Positions 24,596-33,622 of a stretch of 45,611 bases of DNA are shown here, piece after piece. A model generated the notes under the pieces. The model was given only the letters and a program-made list of their open reading frames with translations, was not told the DNA's origin and did not search any database. How positions within the stretch are numbered: position 1 is the stretch's first letter; the number at the start of each line of letters is the position of its first letter. Source of the stretch: Planctomycetota bacterium (GTDB taxonomy: Bacteria; Planctomycetota; PUPC01; DSUN01). The translations under genes were made by a program, and so were the position numbers. Where the stretch lies: NCBI GenBank assembly GCA_016872875.1, contig VGYW01000007.1:1-45611 (forward strand), read 5' to 3'.

Positions 24596-25855
24596 ATGCC
24601 CGACAGGGTGGTGCCCCTGGCCTTGGGGGCTTTGCTGTCAATGCTAGTTGGCGCAACGATGGCGGAGGAATGGCCGGAGTGGCGGGGGCCGAGGCGCGAT
24701 GGCAGCTCGCGGGAGACGGGGTTGCCGCTCAAGTGGAGCCAGACAGAGAACGTGGCGTGGAAGACGTCCATCCCAGGGAAGGGGCACTCCTCGCCCATCG
24801 TGTGGGGCGAGCGCGTGTTCGTGACGACCGCGGTGCCCGGCGAGCAGCGGCGAATCCTCATTTGCGTTGATGCCCGTAACGGCAAGGAGCTTTGGTCCCG
24901 CGACGTGCTGGCCGCGCCGCTGGAGAAGATCAACAACCTCAACTCCTATGCCAGCTCCACCCCCGCGACCGATGGCAAGCACGTTTTCGTATCGTTCCAG
25001 GACCGCGACAGGATGTTCGTGGCCTGCTATGACTTCGAGGGCAACAAGGTCTGGGAGCAGCGGCCGGGGAAGTTCTTCGCGGCACACGGCTTCTGTAGCT
25101 CGCCGCTGCTCTACAAGGACATGGTCATCCTCAACGGCGACCAAGATAGCCGTCCCAAAGGCCCCGCCTACATTGTGGCGCTCGACAAGGCGACGGGGGC
25201 GACAAAGTGGGAGACGCCCCGCCCAGTCGGCGTCCGTTCCTACACCCCGCCCGTGATCTTCGACGCCGCGGGGCGCAAGCAGCTCATGCTCTCAGGCTCG
25301 CAGTGCGTGGCCTCCTACGACCCCGACACGGGGAAGCAGCTCTGGATGGTGGACGGCCCGACTGAGCAGATGGCCGCGAGCCTGGTGATGACCGAGGGGA
25401 TCGTGTTCGTCACGGGCGGCTTCCCCACACTCCACCTGATGGCCATCCGCCCCGACGGTGAGGGGAACGTGACGAAGACCCACGTCCTTTGGCACGAGCC
25501 GAAGCAGCCCAAGCTCGTCTCATACGTCCCGTCGCCGCTGGCCTACAAGGAGTGGTTCTTCGTCGTGTCGGACGGCGCGCAGGGGGGCGGCGCCCACCTG
25601 ACGTGTCTGGAGGCAAAGACCGGCAAGCCAGTTTGGACGGAGAAGCTTGGGCGGCACCAGAGCGCCTCGCCAGTCCTCGCCGAGGGCTTGATGTTCATTC
25701 CCGACGACGACGGCATCACCTGGATCGTCAAGGCGGGGCCGAAGTTTGAGCTTGTGGCAAAGAACCCGATTGGCGACCAGTGCTTCGCCTCGTTCGCCCT
25801 CTCCCGCGGCCGAATCTTCATCCGCTCGCTCAAGAGCTTGTGGTGCATCAAGTAG
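24596..25855 (+). CDS. Secreted PQQ-like beta-propeller protein (BamB-like repeats)
   Basis: 419 residues. A signal peptide (VVPLALGALLSMLVGATMA) is followed by WPEWRGPRRDG, a signature of the many planctomycete PQQ-repeat proteins, and then about six to seven beta-propeller blades with PQQ-type motifs such as LICVDARNGKELWSRD, IVALDKATGATKWETP and ASYDPDTGKQLWMVDG. No haem-binding CxxCH or obvious dehydrogenase site is present, so it is best described as a propeller scaffold or binding protein, possibly without bound PQQ. Two ATGs are in frame. The one at 24596, 7 nt after GGAGG (24584-24588), is preferred over 24575, which abuts the hairpin and has no ribosome-binding site. It is downstream of the GH38-type gene and convergent with the alpha-2-macroglobulin gene. 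Confidence 0.85.
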   Translation: MPDRVVPLALGALLSMLVGATMAEEWPEWRGPRRDGSSRETGLPLKWSQTENVAWKTSIPGKGHSSPIVWGERVFVTTAVPGEQRRILICVDARNGKELWSRDVLAAPLEKINNLNSYASSTPATDGKHVFVSFQDRDRMFVACYDFEGNKVWEQRPGKFFAAHGFCSSPLLYKDMVILNGDQDSRPKGPAYIVALDKATGATKWETPRPVGVRSYTPPVIFDAAGRKQLMLSGSQCVASYDPDTGKQLWMVDGPTEQMAASLVMTEGIVFVTGGFPTLHLMAIRPDGEGNVTKTHVLWHEPKQPKLVSYVPSPLAYKEWFFVVSDGAQGGGAHLTCLEAKTGKPVWTEKLGRHQSASPVLAEGLMFIPDDDGITWIVKAGPKFELVAKNPIGDQCFASFALSRGRIFIRSLKSLWCIK

Positions 25856-25856
25856 G

Positions 25857-25953
25857 AGCCGCGAGCCGCGAGCTTCGAGCTACGAGCCAGAAAGAGAAGC
25901 CTATCAATCTTGTCCTCCAGGCTCGTGGCTCGCCGCTCGCGGCTCGAAGCTCC
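25857..25953. repeat. Intergenic hairpin with tandem GAGCCGC arms
   Basis: The left arm (25857-25889) is four 7-bp units (GAGCCGC, GAGCCGC, GAGCTTC, GAGCTAC) plus GAGCC. The right arm (25920-25953) has the complementary GGCTCGTGGCTCG and CTCGCGGCTCG pieces. The loop is about 30 nt. It fills the 102-bp gap between two convergent genes, where it might also end transcription both ways. Confidence 0.75.
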
Positions 25954-25957
25954 CTCC

Positions 25958-28900
25958 TCACTTCTCAAAGATCGTCAGCCTGTCTTCCGCCGAGGTGCCG
26001 CGCACGTCGGGCTGGTACATGAGGCTGGCGACGGCGGGCATGACGTGGAACTCGCCTGGGGTCTCGGCTCGCAGGGTGTAGACGAAGATGGTCTTGGCGG
26101 CGGCGAGGTAGCTGCTGAAGAAAACCATGCGCGTGTCGCGTGCCTCGCGGTTCGAGCAGTAGGCCCACCAGTGGCGCCAGCGCGCATCGAGGTCGCTCTT
26201 GTCCTCGACGACCTCGCAGCCCGAGGGGAGCATGTCCTCGAGGATGAAGTACTGGTAGGGCTTGTCGGCCTCGACGGTGACGCGGACCTCGATCTCCTGT
26301 CCGCCCTTGACCTCGCGTCCGAGGGGCTGGCGGTCGAAGACGATGACGTTGGCCTGCTGCTTGGGGATGAGGCGGAAGTATTCGCGCTTGACGGAGAGGC
26401 CGGCGCTCTTGGCCGCAAAGTCCTCGCCCTTCGTGTAGAACTCCAGGGCGCACGAGTAGTGGAGGTTGCCCTTGCCGTTCTTGGTTAGCTCAATGGTGTT
26501 CTGGCCGACGACGATTTGATCGGCGGCGAGCTCGACGACGGTGGGTTTCAACTCAAGGGCGTTCCCCGCCACGCGGAAGGTCTTGACCTGCTTGCCATTC
26601 ACTGAGAGGGCGGCCTCGTAGTCGGGGTTGAGCTCGCCGCTGGCCTTCATGTTGTCGGCCAGGGCGAAGATGGCCGCCGCCGTGTCCTTCGTGGAATACC
26701 AGCAGTTGTCGCGGCGCTGGACGACGAGCCAGTTGACGGCCTTGGGGATGAGCGGGTGCTTGGGGTTGGCCGCGACGAGGGCCTTGAGGGCGTAGGCCGT
26801 GGCCTGAATCGAGTTGCTCTGCCAGTGGTAGCTCTCGCCCTTGCCCCAGCGGCAGGCGGTCTTGGTCAGTTGGGCGCGGCCCTCAAGGAGCTTGATCAGT
26901 TCGGCAGGCCGCTCGGCCTCGTTTGCCTTCTGGCACGTGAGGGCGAGGAGGGCGACCGCGTAGTCGTTGAGCTTCTCCCGCTGGTCAAACAGCTCCGACA
27001 CCCACTTGGCCTCTGGCGTGCGGAGCTGGGCGTAGGAGAAGGTCATGTATGCCCTGGTGTCAACGTCCTTCTCGTCGGGGATGGCCTTCCGCAGGCAGTC
27101 CAGGCCGCGGCTGAGGACGTTGTCGCTGACGGCGAAGTCGGCGGCCCGGGCCTGGCCGAGGCCGTAGAGGACGTAGGCGGTCATGTAGCCGTTCGCCTTG
27201 TCCTGCTTCCACCAGCCCCAGGAGCCGTCGTCGTGCTGGAAGCCATAGAGGCGCTGGAGGCCGGCCTCGACGTACTTCGGCAGGTTCTCTTCCAGCTTGG
27301 CGTTGCGCATGCCGAGCTTCTGGAGGACGTTTGCGACGACGACCGTGGGGAGGAAGCGGCTCATCGTCTGCTCCACGCAGCCGTAGGGGTAGTTGGCCAG
27401 GTATTCGAGGCTCTCGAACATCGTGGCGGCGAGTGAGGGGGCCATGCTGATGCGGAGCAGGGCCTTCTTCTGCTCGGCGTCGGCGGGCAGCGTGAGGGCA
27501 ACGCTCGCCTTCTCCTCCACCGACCCCGCGTCGGCCTCCAGCATCTTCAGGCCGTGGGGGATGACGGGGATGGTGAGCTCCATCGCGTCCGATTCCTCAC
27601 CGGTCAGCGCCGCCACCGCGAGCTTGATCGGGCGGTGCGTGTCCACGCGAAGGAGCCAGTCCACCCGCCTGTCGCCGCCGGAGGGCACCTCGAGCGTGAC
27701 CTCGCGCTCGGAGCGGGTGAGGACGCCGCCGTCGTTCTTGATGCTCAGCACGCAGCGCTTGGCCGCGGCGAGGTAGTTGTGGACGACCGCGGAGACTGTC
27801 ACCTCGTCGCGCTCGGTGAACTTACGCGGGCATTCGAGGCGGACCATGAGGTTCTGGCGTGTGATGACCTTGTGGACTTCCTGGCCGACGAGGCCGTCCT
27901 TCGTGAAGGCCACGATCTTGGCCCGCCAGGTGGTCAGGTTGTCGGGCATCTTGAAGGGGACAGAAACCTTGCCGTCCTTATCCGTGCGGAGTGCGGGGAG
28001 CCATACGGCGGAGTCGGCGAAGTCGGTCCGCACGCGGGGCTGGACAAGCGCGCCTTCGGCATCTTCCCCTGCCTTGCCGTCCCTGAGTGCCCGGCCCGGA
28101 GCGGACTTGGCGGGCGGCTCGGCGGTCGGCGCCGCAGATTTCTCGCCGGGGGCGGCGGCCCCCTGGTTGGCCGCCTCCTTTGCCTCAGCCCCGCCGAGGC
28201 CCATGGCGCGGAACCAGAAGGAGGTCTGGGTGTAGATGTAGCGGCGGCGTTGGCCGTAGTAGAACTTGCGGATGTCGGGCGACCGGTCGGGCTGGATGGC
28301 GTAGATCGCCTCGTCCACCAGGCCGAAGGATAGCTCGGCGAGGACCGGCTTGTCCTGGTGGTCGGTGAGGGTGAGGGAGTAGGTGGCGCTCTCGCCGGGC
28401 TTATACTGCGGCTTGTCGGTGGCGACGGCGATCTTGAGCCACTTGTCGGCGGGCGGGACGACGAGCATGCGCTGCTGGGCGACGTAGGTGCCCTGGGCGA
28501 ACAGCGTCGCGCTCACCGTCGCGGTCGGGGCGAAGCTCTTCTCCACCGCGAGGTCGAACGTCATCAGGCTGCCGTTGAAGCGGGCGAGGCGGTAGCTGTC
28601 TATCCTATCTGCCTCCACCGTGATCAGTGCGGGGTGGTTGACGTAGCCGGTGGTGATGAGCACCTGGGCCTTGTCGCCGGGCTGATACATCTCGCGGTCG
28701 GTCTTGATCTCGACGCCCGAGTAGCGGTAGGGGGAGTGCCAGCCCTCGGCGGCGACCCAGAGGTGCAGGTTCTGGGTCACTTTGTTCCCCGCCTGGTCCT
28801 TCGCGCTGGCCTCGATGCGGAAGTAGCCGTTCTGGTCGGGGATGAACGTGTAGGTCGCATCGCCGTCTTTGTTGGTCTCGACGACCTCGGAGTGCTGCTT

Positions 28901-30844
28901 GACGTGGTTGCCGTTCTGGTCCTGGCGGTGGACGTCGAGGTTGATGGCGGTGGTGACGCCCTTGTCGTCGAGGTCGGTGGTACGGATGTCCACGACCACC
29001 TTGTCGCTCGGGCGGTAGCTGTAGCGGTCGGCGTGGATGGCAAGCTGGACGCCCGCCCGAGCGAGTCGGACGAAGCCATAGCCTTGTATCTGGCGGCGGC
29101 TCTTGTCGGTGACGCTCGCGCGCACGGTGAGGTTGTAGTCGTAGCCCTCCTGCTTCGGCACCTTGTCGGAGTCAACGGCTATCTCGATCTTGCCCTGGTC
29201 ATTGAGCCGCCCCTGGCCCTGGGCGATGAGGCTGCCGCCCACGTGGGGCCGGTCGCGGCTATAGAACTCCTCGGCAAACCAGTAGTAGTGGGCGTAGCGC
29301 CCGCGATGCCAGGGGTAATAGTACCAGTAGGGGTTCGCGTAGACCTCGTAGGAGACCTCGGCGTCCTTGACCGGCTCGCCGAAGTAGTAGCGGGCGGAGA
29401 CGGCCAGGTTCACCTTGTCGCCGAAGATGGCGTGCGTCTTGTCGGCCTTCACCTCCACCTCGTACTCGGGCTTCTTGTACTCTTCGACCATGAAGTAGCC
29501 GTAGCCATAGCCGTTGGGGCCACTGACCTGAACGTTGTAGTATCCGAGGGGCGGCTCGTCGCCCAGGACCATCGAGAGGTCGGCGGCGCCGAACTCGTTG
29601 GTCTTCAGCGTCCGCTTCAGCACCTCGTTGTACTTCGGGTCGCGGATGAAGACCTGGAGCTCTTCGTCGGGCTTGAAGTCGAAGCGGTCGGTCTCGAAGT
29701 TGAACCGGCGGACGAGGAACTTGGCGTGAACGGTCTGCTTCGGGCGGTAGACCGGGCGGTCGGTGTAGATGAGAATCTGGCCGTAGGAGTAGGGGTGCCA
29801 GTAGGACTGGGCGTTGGAGACCGCCCAGTCGTCGCCGCGTCGGACGACGACGAGGCTGTTCTGGGCCTGGCCCTTCACGCGGCCGACGAAAAGGCCGTCG
29901 GCATTCGTCGTGCCGCGGTGGACCACGCGGGTGTTGTCGAGGATGGCGATCTCGCAGGCGCCTGGGGCCTTGCCGTCGCGGACGTTGGAGGCGTAGGCCA
30001 TGAGGATGCGGCCGTCGCCCTTCGTGGCCACGGCCAGCCGCGAGGCGAAGAGCAGCGTCGTCCACTGGTAGTGCTCGGTGCCGAGCGTCAGCAGGTAAGC
30101 CCCGGCCTCGGGCAGCGGAATCTCCACGTTCTCCGAGAACCAGGAGCGGTCCCTCCTCTTCATCGCCTGCGTCCACTCCTTCACGGGCTTTGCGCCCTGC
30201 GGGACGCTTGGGGCGAGGATCGAGAGCCCCTTGTCAATCATCCCGAAGAGGTCCAGCTTGTAGAGTGCGAACTTGACCTCTGGGATGTTGTTGCCGTTGA
30301 GGTGCATGAGGGCCTTGGCGCCTGGCTCCACGCTGGTGGTGCCGGAGGTGTAGAAATAGAGCTGGGATTCCGTGATGCGCTGGATGCAATGGTAGGCGCT
30401 CCAGGCGTAGCGCGGGAAGCGGCGGATCATCTCGCGGCAGGCCGCAATGGTCTCGTCCTTCTTCCCCTTGTCCTCGGCCAGGCGGTTCACGTAGTTGTTG
30501 AATAGCTCGCCCATGCGTGGGTGGCGTTCGAGCTTCTTCAGGGCCTCATCAACAACCCTTCGCGCCTCGGGCCACTTCTTCTCGTTGGCCCGCTCATTGA
30601 ACCTGCGGAAGAGCTCCTCCATCTGGCGGTCGGCCTCTGGGTCGCCCGGCTGTGGCTTGCCCGCGTCGCCCTGCGGCGTGAAGTCGAGCAGCGGGAACTT
30701 CTCGATGCCGTCCTTGGCAAACGACCACTGGTTTGGAATGGCCGCTTGCTGGCCCTCAGGCGGCGCCGCCAGGATCGCCGCCACCGCCGCGCCCAGGGCC
30801 ACCACCGCCCCCACCCGCACAGCCCACCTTGCGCCTTGCGACAT
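25958..30844 (-). CDS. Exported bacterial alpha-2-macroglobulin family protein with thioester site
   Basis: 1628 residues, the usual size for bacterial alpha-2-macroglobulins. An N-terminal signal peptide (ALGAAVAAILAA) has no lipobox cysteine, so the protein is probably periplasmic and not lipid-anchored. Macroglobulin domains include YTDRPVYRPKQTVHAKFLV. An Ala/Pro/Lys-rich stretch at residues ~885-940 lies just before FADSAVWLPALRTDKDG, where the protease bait region is expected. The thioester motif C1156-V-E-Q1159 is intact (YPYGCVEQTMSRF), followed by the alpha/alpha thioester domain and a C-terminal receptor-like domain. It probably traps proteases that enter the envelope. An aromatic-rich segment (residues 504-523; 11 of 20 are Tyr, Trp or Phe) is unusual. 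The usual partner pbpC is not adjacent. The start at 30844 is chosen because GGAGGAG lies 6-8 nt upstream; ATG 30850 is too close to it. Confidence 0.88.
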   Translation of the reverse strand: MSQGARWAVRVGAVVALGAAVAAILAAPPEGQQAAIPNQWSFAKDGIEKFPLLDFTPQGDAGKPQPGDPEADRQMEELFRRFNERANEKKWPEARRVVDEALKKLERHPRMGELFNNYVNRLAEDKGKKDETIAACREMIRRFPRYAWSAYHCIQRITESQLYFYTSGTTSVEPGAKALMHLNGNNIPEVKFALYKLDLFGMIDKGLSILAPSVPQGAKPVKEWTQAMKRRDRSWFSENVEIPLPEAGAYLLTLGTEHYQWTTLLFASRLAVATKGDGRILMAYASNVRDGKAPGACEIAILDNTRVVHRGTTNADGLFVGRVKGQAQNSLVVVRRGDDWAVSNAQSYWHPYSYGQILIYTDRPVYRPKQTVHAKFLVRRFNFETDRFDFKPDEELQVFIRDPKYNEVLKRTLKTNEFGAADLSMVLGDEPPLGYYNVQVSGPNGYGYGYFMVEEYKKPEYEVEVKADKTHAIFGDKVNLAVSARYYFGEPVKDAEVSYEVYANPYWYYYPWHRGRYAHYYWFAEEFYSRDRPHVGGSLIAQGQGRLNDQGKIEIAVDSDKVPKQEGYDYNLTVRASVTDKSRRQIQGYGFVRLARAGVQLAIHADRYSYRPSDKVVVDIRTTDLDDKGVTTAINLDVHRQDQNGNHVKQHSEVVETNKDGDATYTFIPDQNGYFRIEASAKDQAGNKVTQNLHLWVAAEGWHSPYRYSGVEIKTDREMYQPGDKAQVLITTGYVNHPALITVEADRIDSYRLARFNGSLMTFDLAVEKSFAPTATVSATLFAQGTYVAQQRMLVVPPADKWLKIAVATDKPQYKPGESATYSLTLTDHQDKPVLAELSFGLVDEAIYAIQPDRSPDIRKFYYGQRRRYIYTQTSFWFRAMGLGGAEAKEAANQGAAAPGEKSAAPTAEPPAKSAPGRALRDGKAGEDAEGALVQPRVRTDFADSAVWLPALRTDKDGKVSVPFKMPDNLTTWRAKIVAFTKDGLVGQEVHKVITRQNLMVRLECPRKFTERDEVTVSAVVHNYLAAAKRCVLSIKNDGGVLTRSEREVTLEVPSGGDRRVDWLLRVDTHRPIKLAVAALTGEESDAMELTIPVIPHGLKMLEADAGSVEEKASVALTLPADAEQKKALLRISMAPSLAATMFESLEYLANYPYGCVEQTMSRFLPTVVVANVLQKLGMRNAKLEENLPKYVEAGLQRLYGFQHDDGSWGWWKQDKANGYMTAYVLYGLGQARAADFAVSDNVLSRGLDCLRKAIPDEKDVDTRAYMTFSYAQLRTPEAKWVSELFDQREKLNDYAVALLALTCQKANEAERPAELIKLLEGRAQLTKTACRWGKGESYHWQSNSIQATAYALKALVAANPKHPLIPKAVNWLVVQRRDNCWYSTKDTAAAIFALADNMKASGELNPDYEAALSVNGKQVKTFRVAGNALELKPTVVELAADQIVVGQNTIELTKNGKGNLHYSCALEFYTKGEDFAAKSAGLSVKREYFRLIPKQQANVIVFDRQPLGREVKGGQEIEVRVTVEADKPYQYFILEDMLPSGCEVVEDKSDLDARWRHWWAYCSNREARDTRMVFFSSYLAAAKTIFVYTLRAETPGEFHVMPAVASLMYQPDVRGTSAEDRLTIFEK

Positions 30845-30993
30845 TGCCATCTCCTCCAGAAGAAACCCGGTCGCTCCCTCCATCCCTCTATGTATTGGAC
30901 GCACCCAGGCGGTAAAAGGTTCTCGCCGGGGCCTTCCAAAGGGTAACACCAGGGCATGCGCGGGTCAACCACTTCCGATCCCCCTATCAAGTC

Positions 30994-31115
30994 CCTGTTG
31001 CGGAAAGTGCGATCACAGGCGGGACGCCTGTGCCACCGCTGAAACAAGGGGCTTGGTGGCACAGGCCTCTGGCCTGTGATTGGGGCAGCAGCCCCCTTCC
31101 ACCTTCCGCAACAGG
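30994..31115. repeat. Nested REP-like inverted repeat in a divergent intergenic region
   Basis: Within the 376-bp gene-free gap between two divergent genes, CCTGTTGCGGAAAGTG (from 30994) pairs with the complement ending at 31115 (CCACCTTCCGCAACAGG). Inside it, ATCACAGGC...GCCTGTGCCACC (31012-31037) pairs with GGTGGCACAGGC...GCCTGTGAT (31055-31080). Each inner arm is itself a hairpin (ACAGGC-GGGAC-GCCTGT and ACAGGCC-TCT-GGCCTGT). The pattern resembles REP-type repeats seen in planctomycete-like genomes (recollection, not checked). The rest of the gap (30845-30993) holds nothing recognisable. Confidence 0.78.
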
Positions 31116-31144
31116 AACTATCAAGGACACCCCATCTGGTCGGC

Positions 31145-31173
31145 TTGACACAGGGCGAGCCGTGCAGCATAGT
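31145..31173 (+). promoter_or_regulatory. Predicted sigma-70 promoter for the DUF6259-like gene
   Basis: TTGACA (31145-31150, perfect), 17-nt spacer, CATAGT (31168-31173, 4 of 6). It lies about 47 bp before the ATG at 31221. Confidence 0.6.
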
Positions 31174-31220
31174 GGTAGCGCCCCGCTGCGCATGAGTTCC
31201 GTCCCCATTGGAGGCCGTCT

Positions 31221-33242
31221 ATGCAGACCCTTTGTGTGGCGTGCGTGGTGGCAGCCGCGGCCGGCGCCGCGGTGGCGGGCACTTACCGCCTCGAATGCCA
31301 GGACCTGACGCTGGAGTTCGCCGACGAGGCGGCGGGGCTCGGCCTGCTGCGCCTGACGGCGCACGGCCAGCCGCTCGTCGCGGCGCCAGACCCGAAGCCG
31401 CTCCTCTGGCGCATCGAGCTGCGGTCGGAGGACAAGGCGCTCAAGCCCGTCGTGCTCGACAATCGCACCCCGGCCAAGTGCTCGGCGCGGGCGCGGGCGG
31501 GCAGCCTGACCCTGCGCTGGGACGCCATCGCGCTCCCGAACGGTGCGGGGACCCTCTCCGTGAGCGTGCGCCTGACTAGGAAGCCGGGCACGTCGCTCTC
31601 CGAGTGGGAGATCGAGGCGGACTGCCGCAGCAAGAGCTATGGCGTGTGGGACGTCTTCTTCCCGGTGATGGCGAACGTCGGGCCGGATGCGCGGCCCGAC
31701 GTGGCGGTCTCGCGCGGCAACTGGGGCATGCTCTACCGCGAGTGCAAGGACCGCCAGGCCGGCTCCTACCCCTCCTACCAGTGGCCGATGCAGTTCCTGT
31801 GCGTGAACCGCGGCGAGAGCGGCCTCTACCTGGCCTGCCACGACCCGCAGGCCTGGCCGAAGCGCTTCTCGCTCAACCCCCTCGGCGAGTTCCACTTTCA
31901 GGCGCCCGCGCCGAACCGCGGCCTTCCGGGGAAAGCCTACAAGCCGCCGTTCCCGGTCGTCGTCGGAGCCTATCGCGGCGACTGGTGGCAGGGCGCGAAG
32001 CTCTATCGCCAGTGGGCGCTCGCCGAAGCCACCTGGACCCAGAAAGGCCCTATCACCAAACGCAAGGACACGCCCCGCTCCCTCCGCGAACTCGGCCTCT
32101 GGATGCTCGGCGGCGGACACGCCAAAGAGGTCGTGCCCAAGATGCACGAGGCCGCGAAGCTCTTCGAGGTGCCCATCGGCATCCACTGGTACAACTGGCA
32201 CGAAATCCCCTTCGACACCTACTACCCCAACTACTTCCCCACCAAGCCCGGCTTCGCCGAGGGCGTGAAGGAGCTGACGGGCAAGGGCATGGTCGTGATG
32301 CCCTACATCAACGGGCGGCTGTGGGACAGCGGGAACGAGAACTTCAAGGAGGCGTTCCCGTTCGCGTGCAAGACGCCCGACGGCAAGCCGTATCTTGAGG
32401 AGTACGGTTCGGGCCGCAAGCTCGCCTGCATGTGCCCCGCCACTCCCTTCTGGCAGAAGAAGGTGCAGGAGATATGCGAGCGGCTGATGGCGGAGTGCGG
32501 CGTGAACGCCATCTACATAGACCAGATCGGGGCAGCCGCGCCGCAGCTCTGCCACGACAAGTCCCACGGCCACCCCATCGGCGGAGGCGCCCACTGGGTG
32601 GAGGGGTATCGAGAGATGCTCAGACCGATCATGCGAATGGCCCACGCCCGCGGGCGCGACGTGATCATCACCACCGAGAACGACGCCGAGCCATATATGG
32701 ACAACCTCAACGCCTTCCTCATCTGGAACCCGCGCTACGACAACGAGATTCCGATGATGACCGCGGTCTACAGCGGCCACACGGTGTACTTCTCGAGCCC
32801 GAGCGCGGTGAACGACGAGTTGCGGGCGTTCGCCGCGTCGCAGGGCCGCGACTGGCTTTGGGGCTGCCAGCTCGGCTGGATGGGCTTCGAGCTCCTGGCC
32901 CCCGAGAACCGAGCCAAGGCCGAGTACCTGCGCGAGCTGTGCAAACAGCGCCTCGCGGCCGCCAAGTTCATGGTCTACGGCGAGCTCCTCGGCGAGGTCA
33001 AGCCCCTAGACCCGCTCCCCACCATCGAGGTCACTTGGAACCGCGAGCGCGCCCACAAAGCCGTCCTCCCCGCCGCCATGGCCACCCTCTGGCGCGCCGC
33101 CGACGGCCAGCTTGCAGTGGCCATGACAAACTGGGATGATAGCGAGCACGCCTTCCGCTATTGGCTGAAGGAGGGCGCGGAACGCTTGGAGACGCTCAAG
33201 CCGCGACAAGCGTTTGTCCGCATCGTTGGCGCCGCTCCGTGA
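31221..33242 (+). CDS. Secreted DUF6259-like TIM-barrel glycoside hydrolase (putative)
   Basis: 673 residues. A signal peptide (1-19) is followed by an N-terminal beta-sandwich of the kind found in large glycosidases (LTLEFADEAAGLGLLRLTAH), then a TIM-barrel region. The latter has GIHWYNWHEIPFDTYYPNYF, MVVMPYINGRLWD, YIDQIGAAAPQLCHDKSHGH and IITTENDAEPYMDNLNAFL, with acidic residues at the ends of presumed strands (YIDQ, TENDAE) that could be catalytic. This resembles the DUF6259 family common in planctomycete and Lentisphaera genomes; the substrate is unknown. GGAGG (31210-31214) is 6 nt before the ATG. It is divergent from the alpha-2-macroglobulin gene with its own promoter. The family name rests on recall of the pattern, so it is less certain than the general class. 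Confidence 0.68.
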   Translation: MQTLCVACVVAAAAGAAVAGTYRLECQDLTLEFADEAAGLGLLRLTAHGQPLVAAPDPKPLLWRIELRSEDKALKPVVLDNRTPAKCSARARAGSLTLRWDAIALPNGAGTLSVSVRLTRKPGTSLSEWEIEADCRSKSYGVWDVFFPVMANVGPDARPDVAVSRGNWGMLYRECKDRQAGSYPSYQWPMQFLCVNRGESGLYLACHDPQAWPKRFSLNPLGEFHFQAPAPNRGLPGKAYKPPFPVVVGAYRGDWWQGAKLYRQWALAEATWTQKGPITKRKDTPRSLRELGLWMLGGGHAKEVVPKMHEAAKLFEVPIGIHWYNWHEIPFDTYYPNYFPTKPGFAEGVKELTGKGMVVMPYINGRLWDSGNENFKEAFPFACKTPDGKPYLEEYGSGRKLACMCPATPFWQKKVQEICERLMAECGVNAIYIDQIGAAAPQLCHDKSHGHPIGGGAHWVEGYREMLRPIMRMAHARGRDVIITTENDAEPYMDNLNAFLIWNPRYDNEIPMMTAVYSGHTVYFSSPSAVNDELRAFAASQGRDWLWGCQLGWMGFELLAPENRAKAEYLRELCKQRLAAAKFMVYGELLGEVKPLDPLPTIEVTWNRERAHKAVLPAAMATLWRAADGQLAVAMTNWDDSEHAFRYWLKEGAERLETLKPRQAFVRIVGAAP

Positions 33243-33269
33243 TGTGTACGGCGGTACATTCGTGAGAGC

Positions 33270-33299
33270 TTGACAGCCTGCTCCCTCAGGGAGTAGACT
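33270..33299 (+). promoter_or_regulatory. Toxin-antitoxin promoter with a palindromic operator candidate
   Basis: TTGACA (33270-33275, perfect), 18-nt spacer, TAGACT (33294-33299). Between the hexamers lies a perfect palindrome CTCCCT-C-AGGGAG (33281-33293), ideally placed for autorepression by the antitoxin or toxin-antitoxin complex. A second small palindrome, TGTAC-GGCG-GTACA (33245-33258), is just upstream. Confidence 0.6.
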
Positions 33300-33346
33300 G
33301 AGTGTGGTGACAGGAAGTTCGCTCCGACACAGCTGAGGCAGCCGCG

Positions 33347-33622
33347 ATGAGCGAGAAAGTGCTCTCGATACCCATCCCTGAGGGCCTGCCGCAGGCACTG
33401 AAGATGTCCGACGAGGAGTTCTCAAGGGAGTCCCGTATCCTCCTCGCGGCGAAGCTCTACGACATGGGCCGCGTGTCTCTTGGCGTCGCCGCTGAGATAG
33501 CCGGCATGCCGCGGCTGGATTTCCTGAGCGCCCTTGCCCAATATGGCGTGCCGGCCGTGAATCTCAAAGACGAAGAGGTCGTCCACGAGATCGCGGCGGC
33601 CCGGGAGCTGGCGCGGCAGTGA
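33347..33622 (+). CDS. UPF0175-family antitoxin
   Basis: 91 residues. It matches the UPF0175 antitoxin pattern: an N-terminal strand VLSIPIPEGLPQALKMS, then EEFSRESRILLAAKLYDMGR and the short helix-turn-helix-like SLGVAAEIAGMPRLDFLSAL, ending YGVPAVNLKDEEVVHEIAAA. UPF0175 proteins are usually partners of DUF3368 PIN-like toxins, as here. GAGG lies 8 nt before the ATG. Its stop codon overlaps the GTG of the toxin gene (GTGA), so the pair is translationally coupled. It probably represses its own promoter at 33270-33299 (inference). Confidence 0.88.
   Translation: MSEKVLSIPIPEGLPQALKMSDEEFSRESRILLAAKLYDMGRVSLGVAAEIAGMPRLDFLSALAQYGVPAVNLKDEEVVHEIAAARELARQ

Noticed and set aside
28358..30505. 715-codon open frame on the plus strand opposite the alpha-2-macroglobulin gene
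   Set aside because: Low-complexity Val/Leu/Gly/Asp product, no ribosome-binding site or domain, and the opposite strand encodes a clear family protein with its thioester site.
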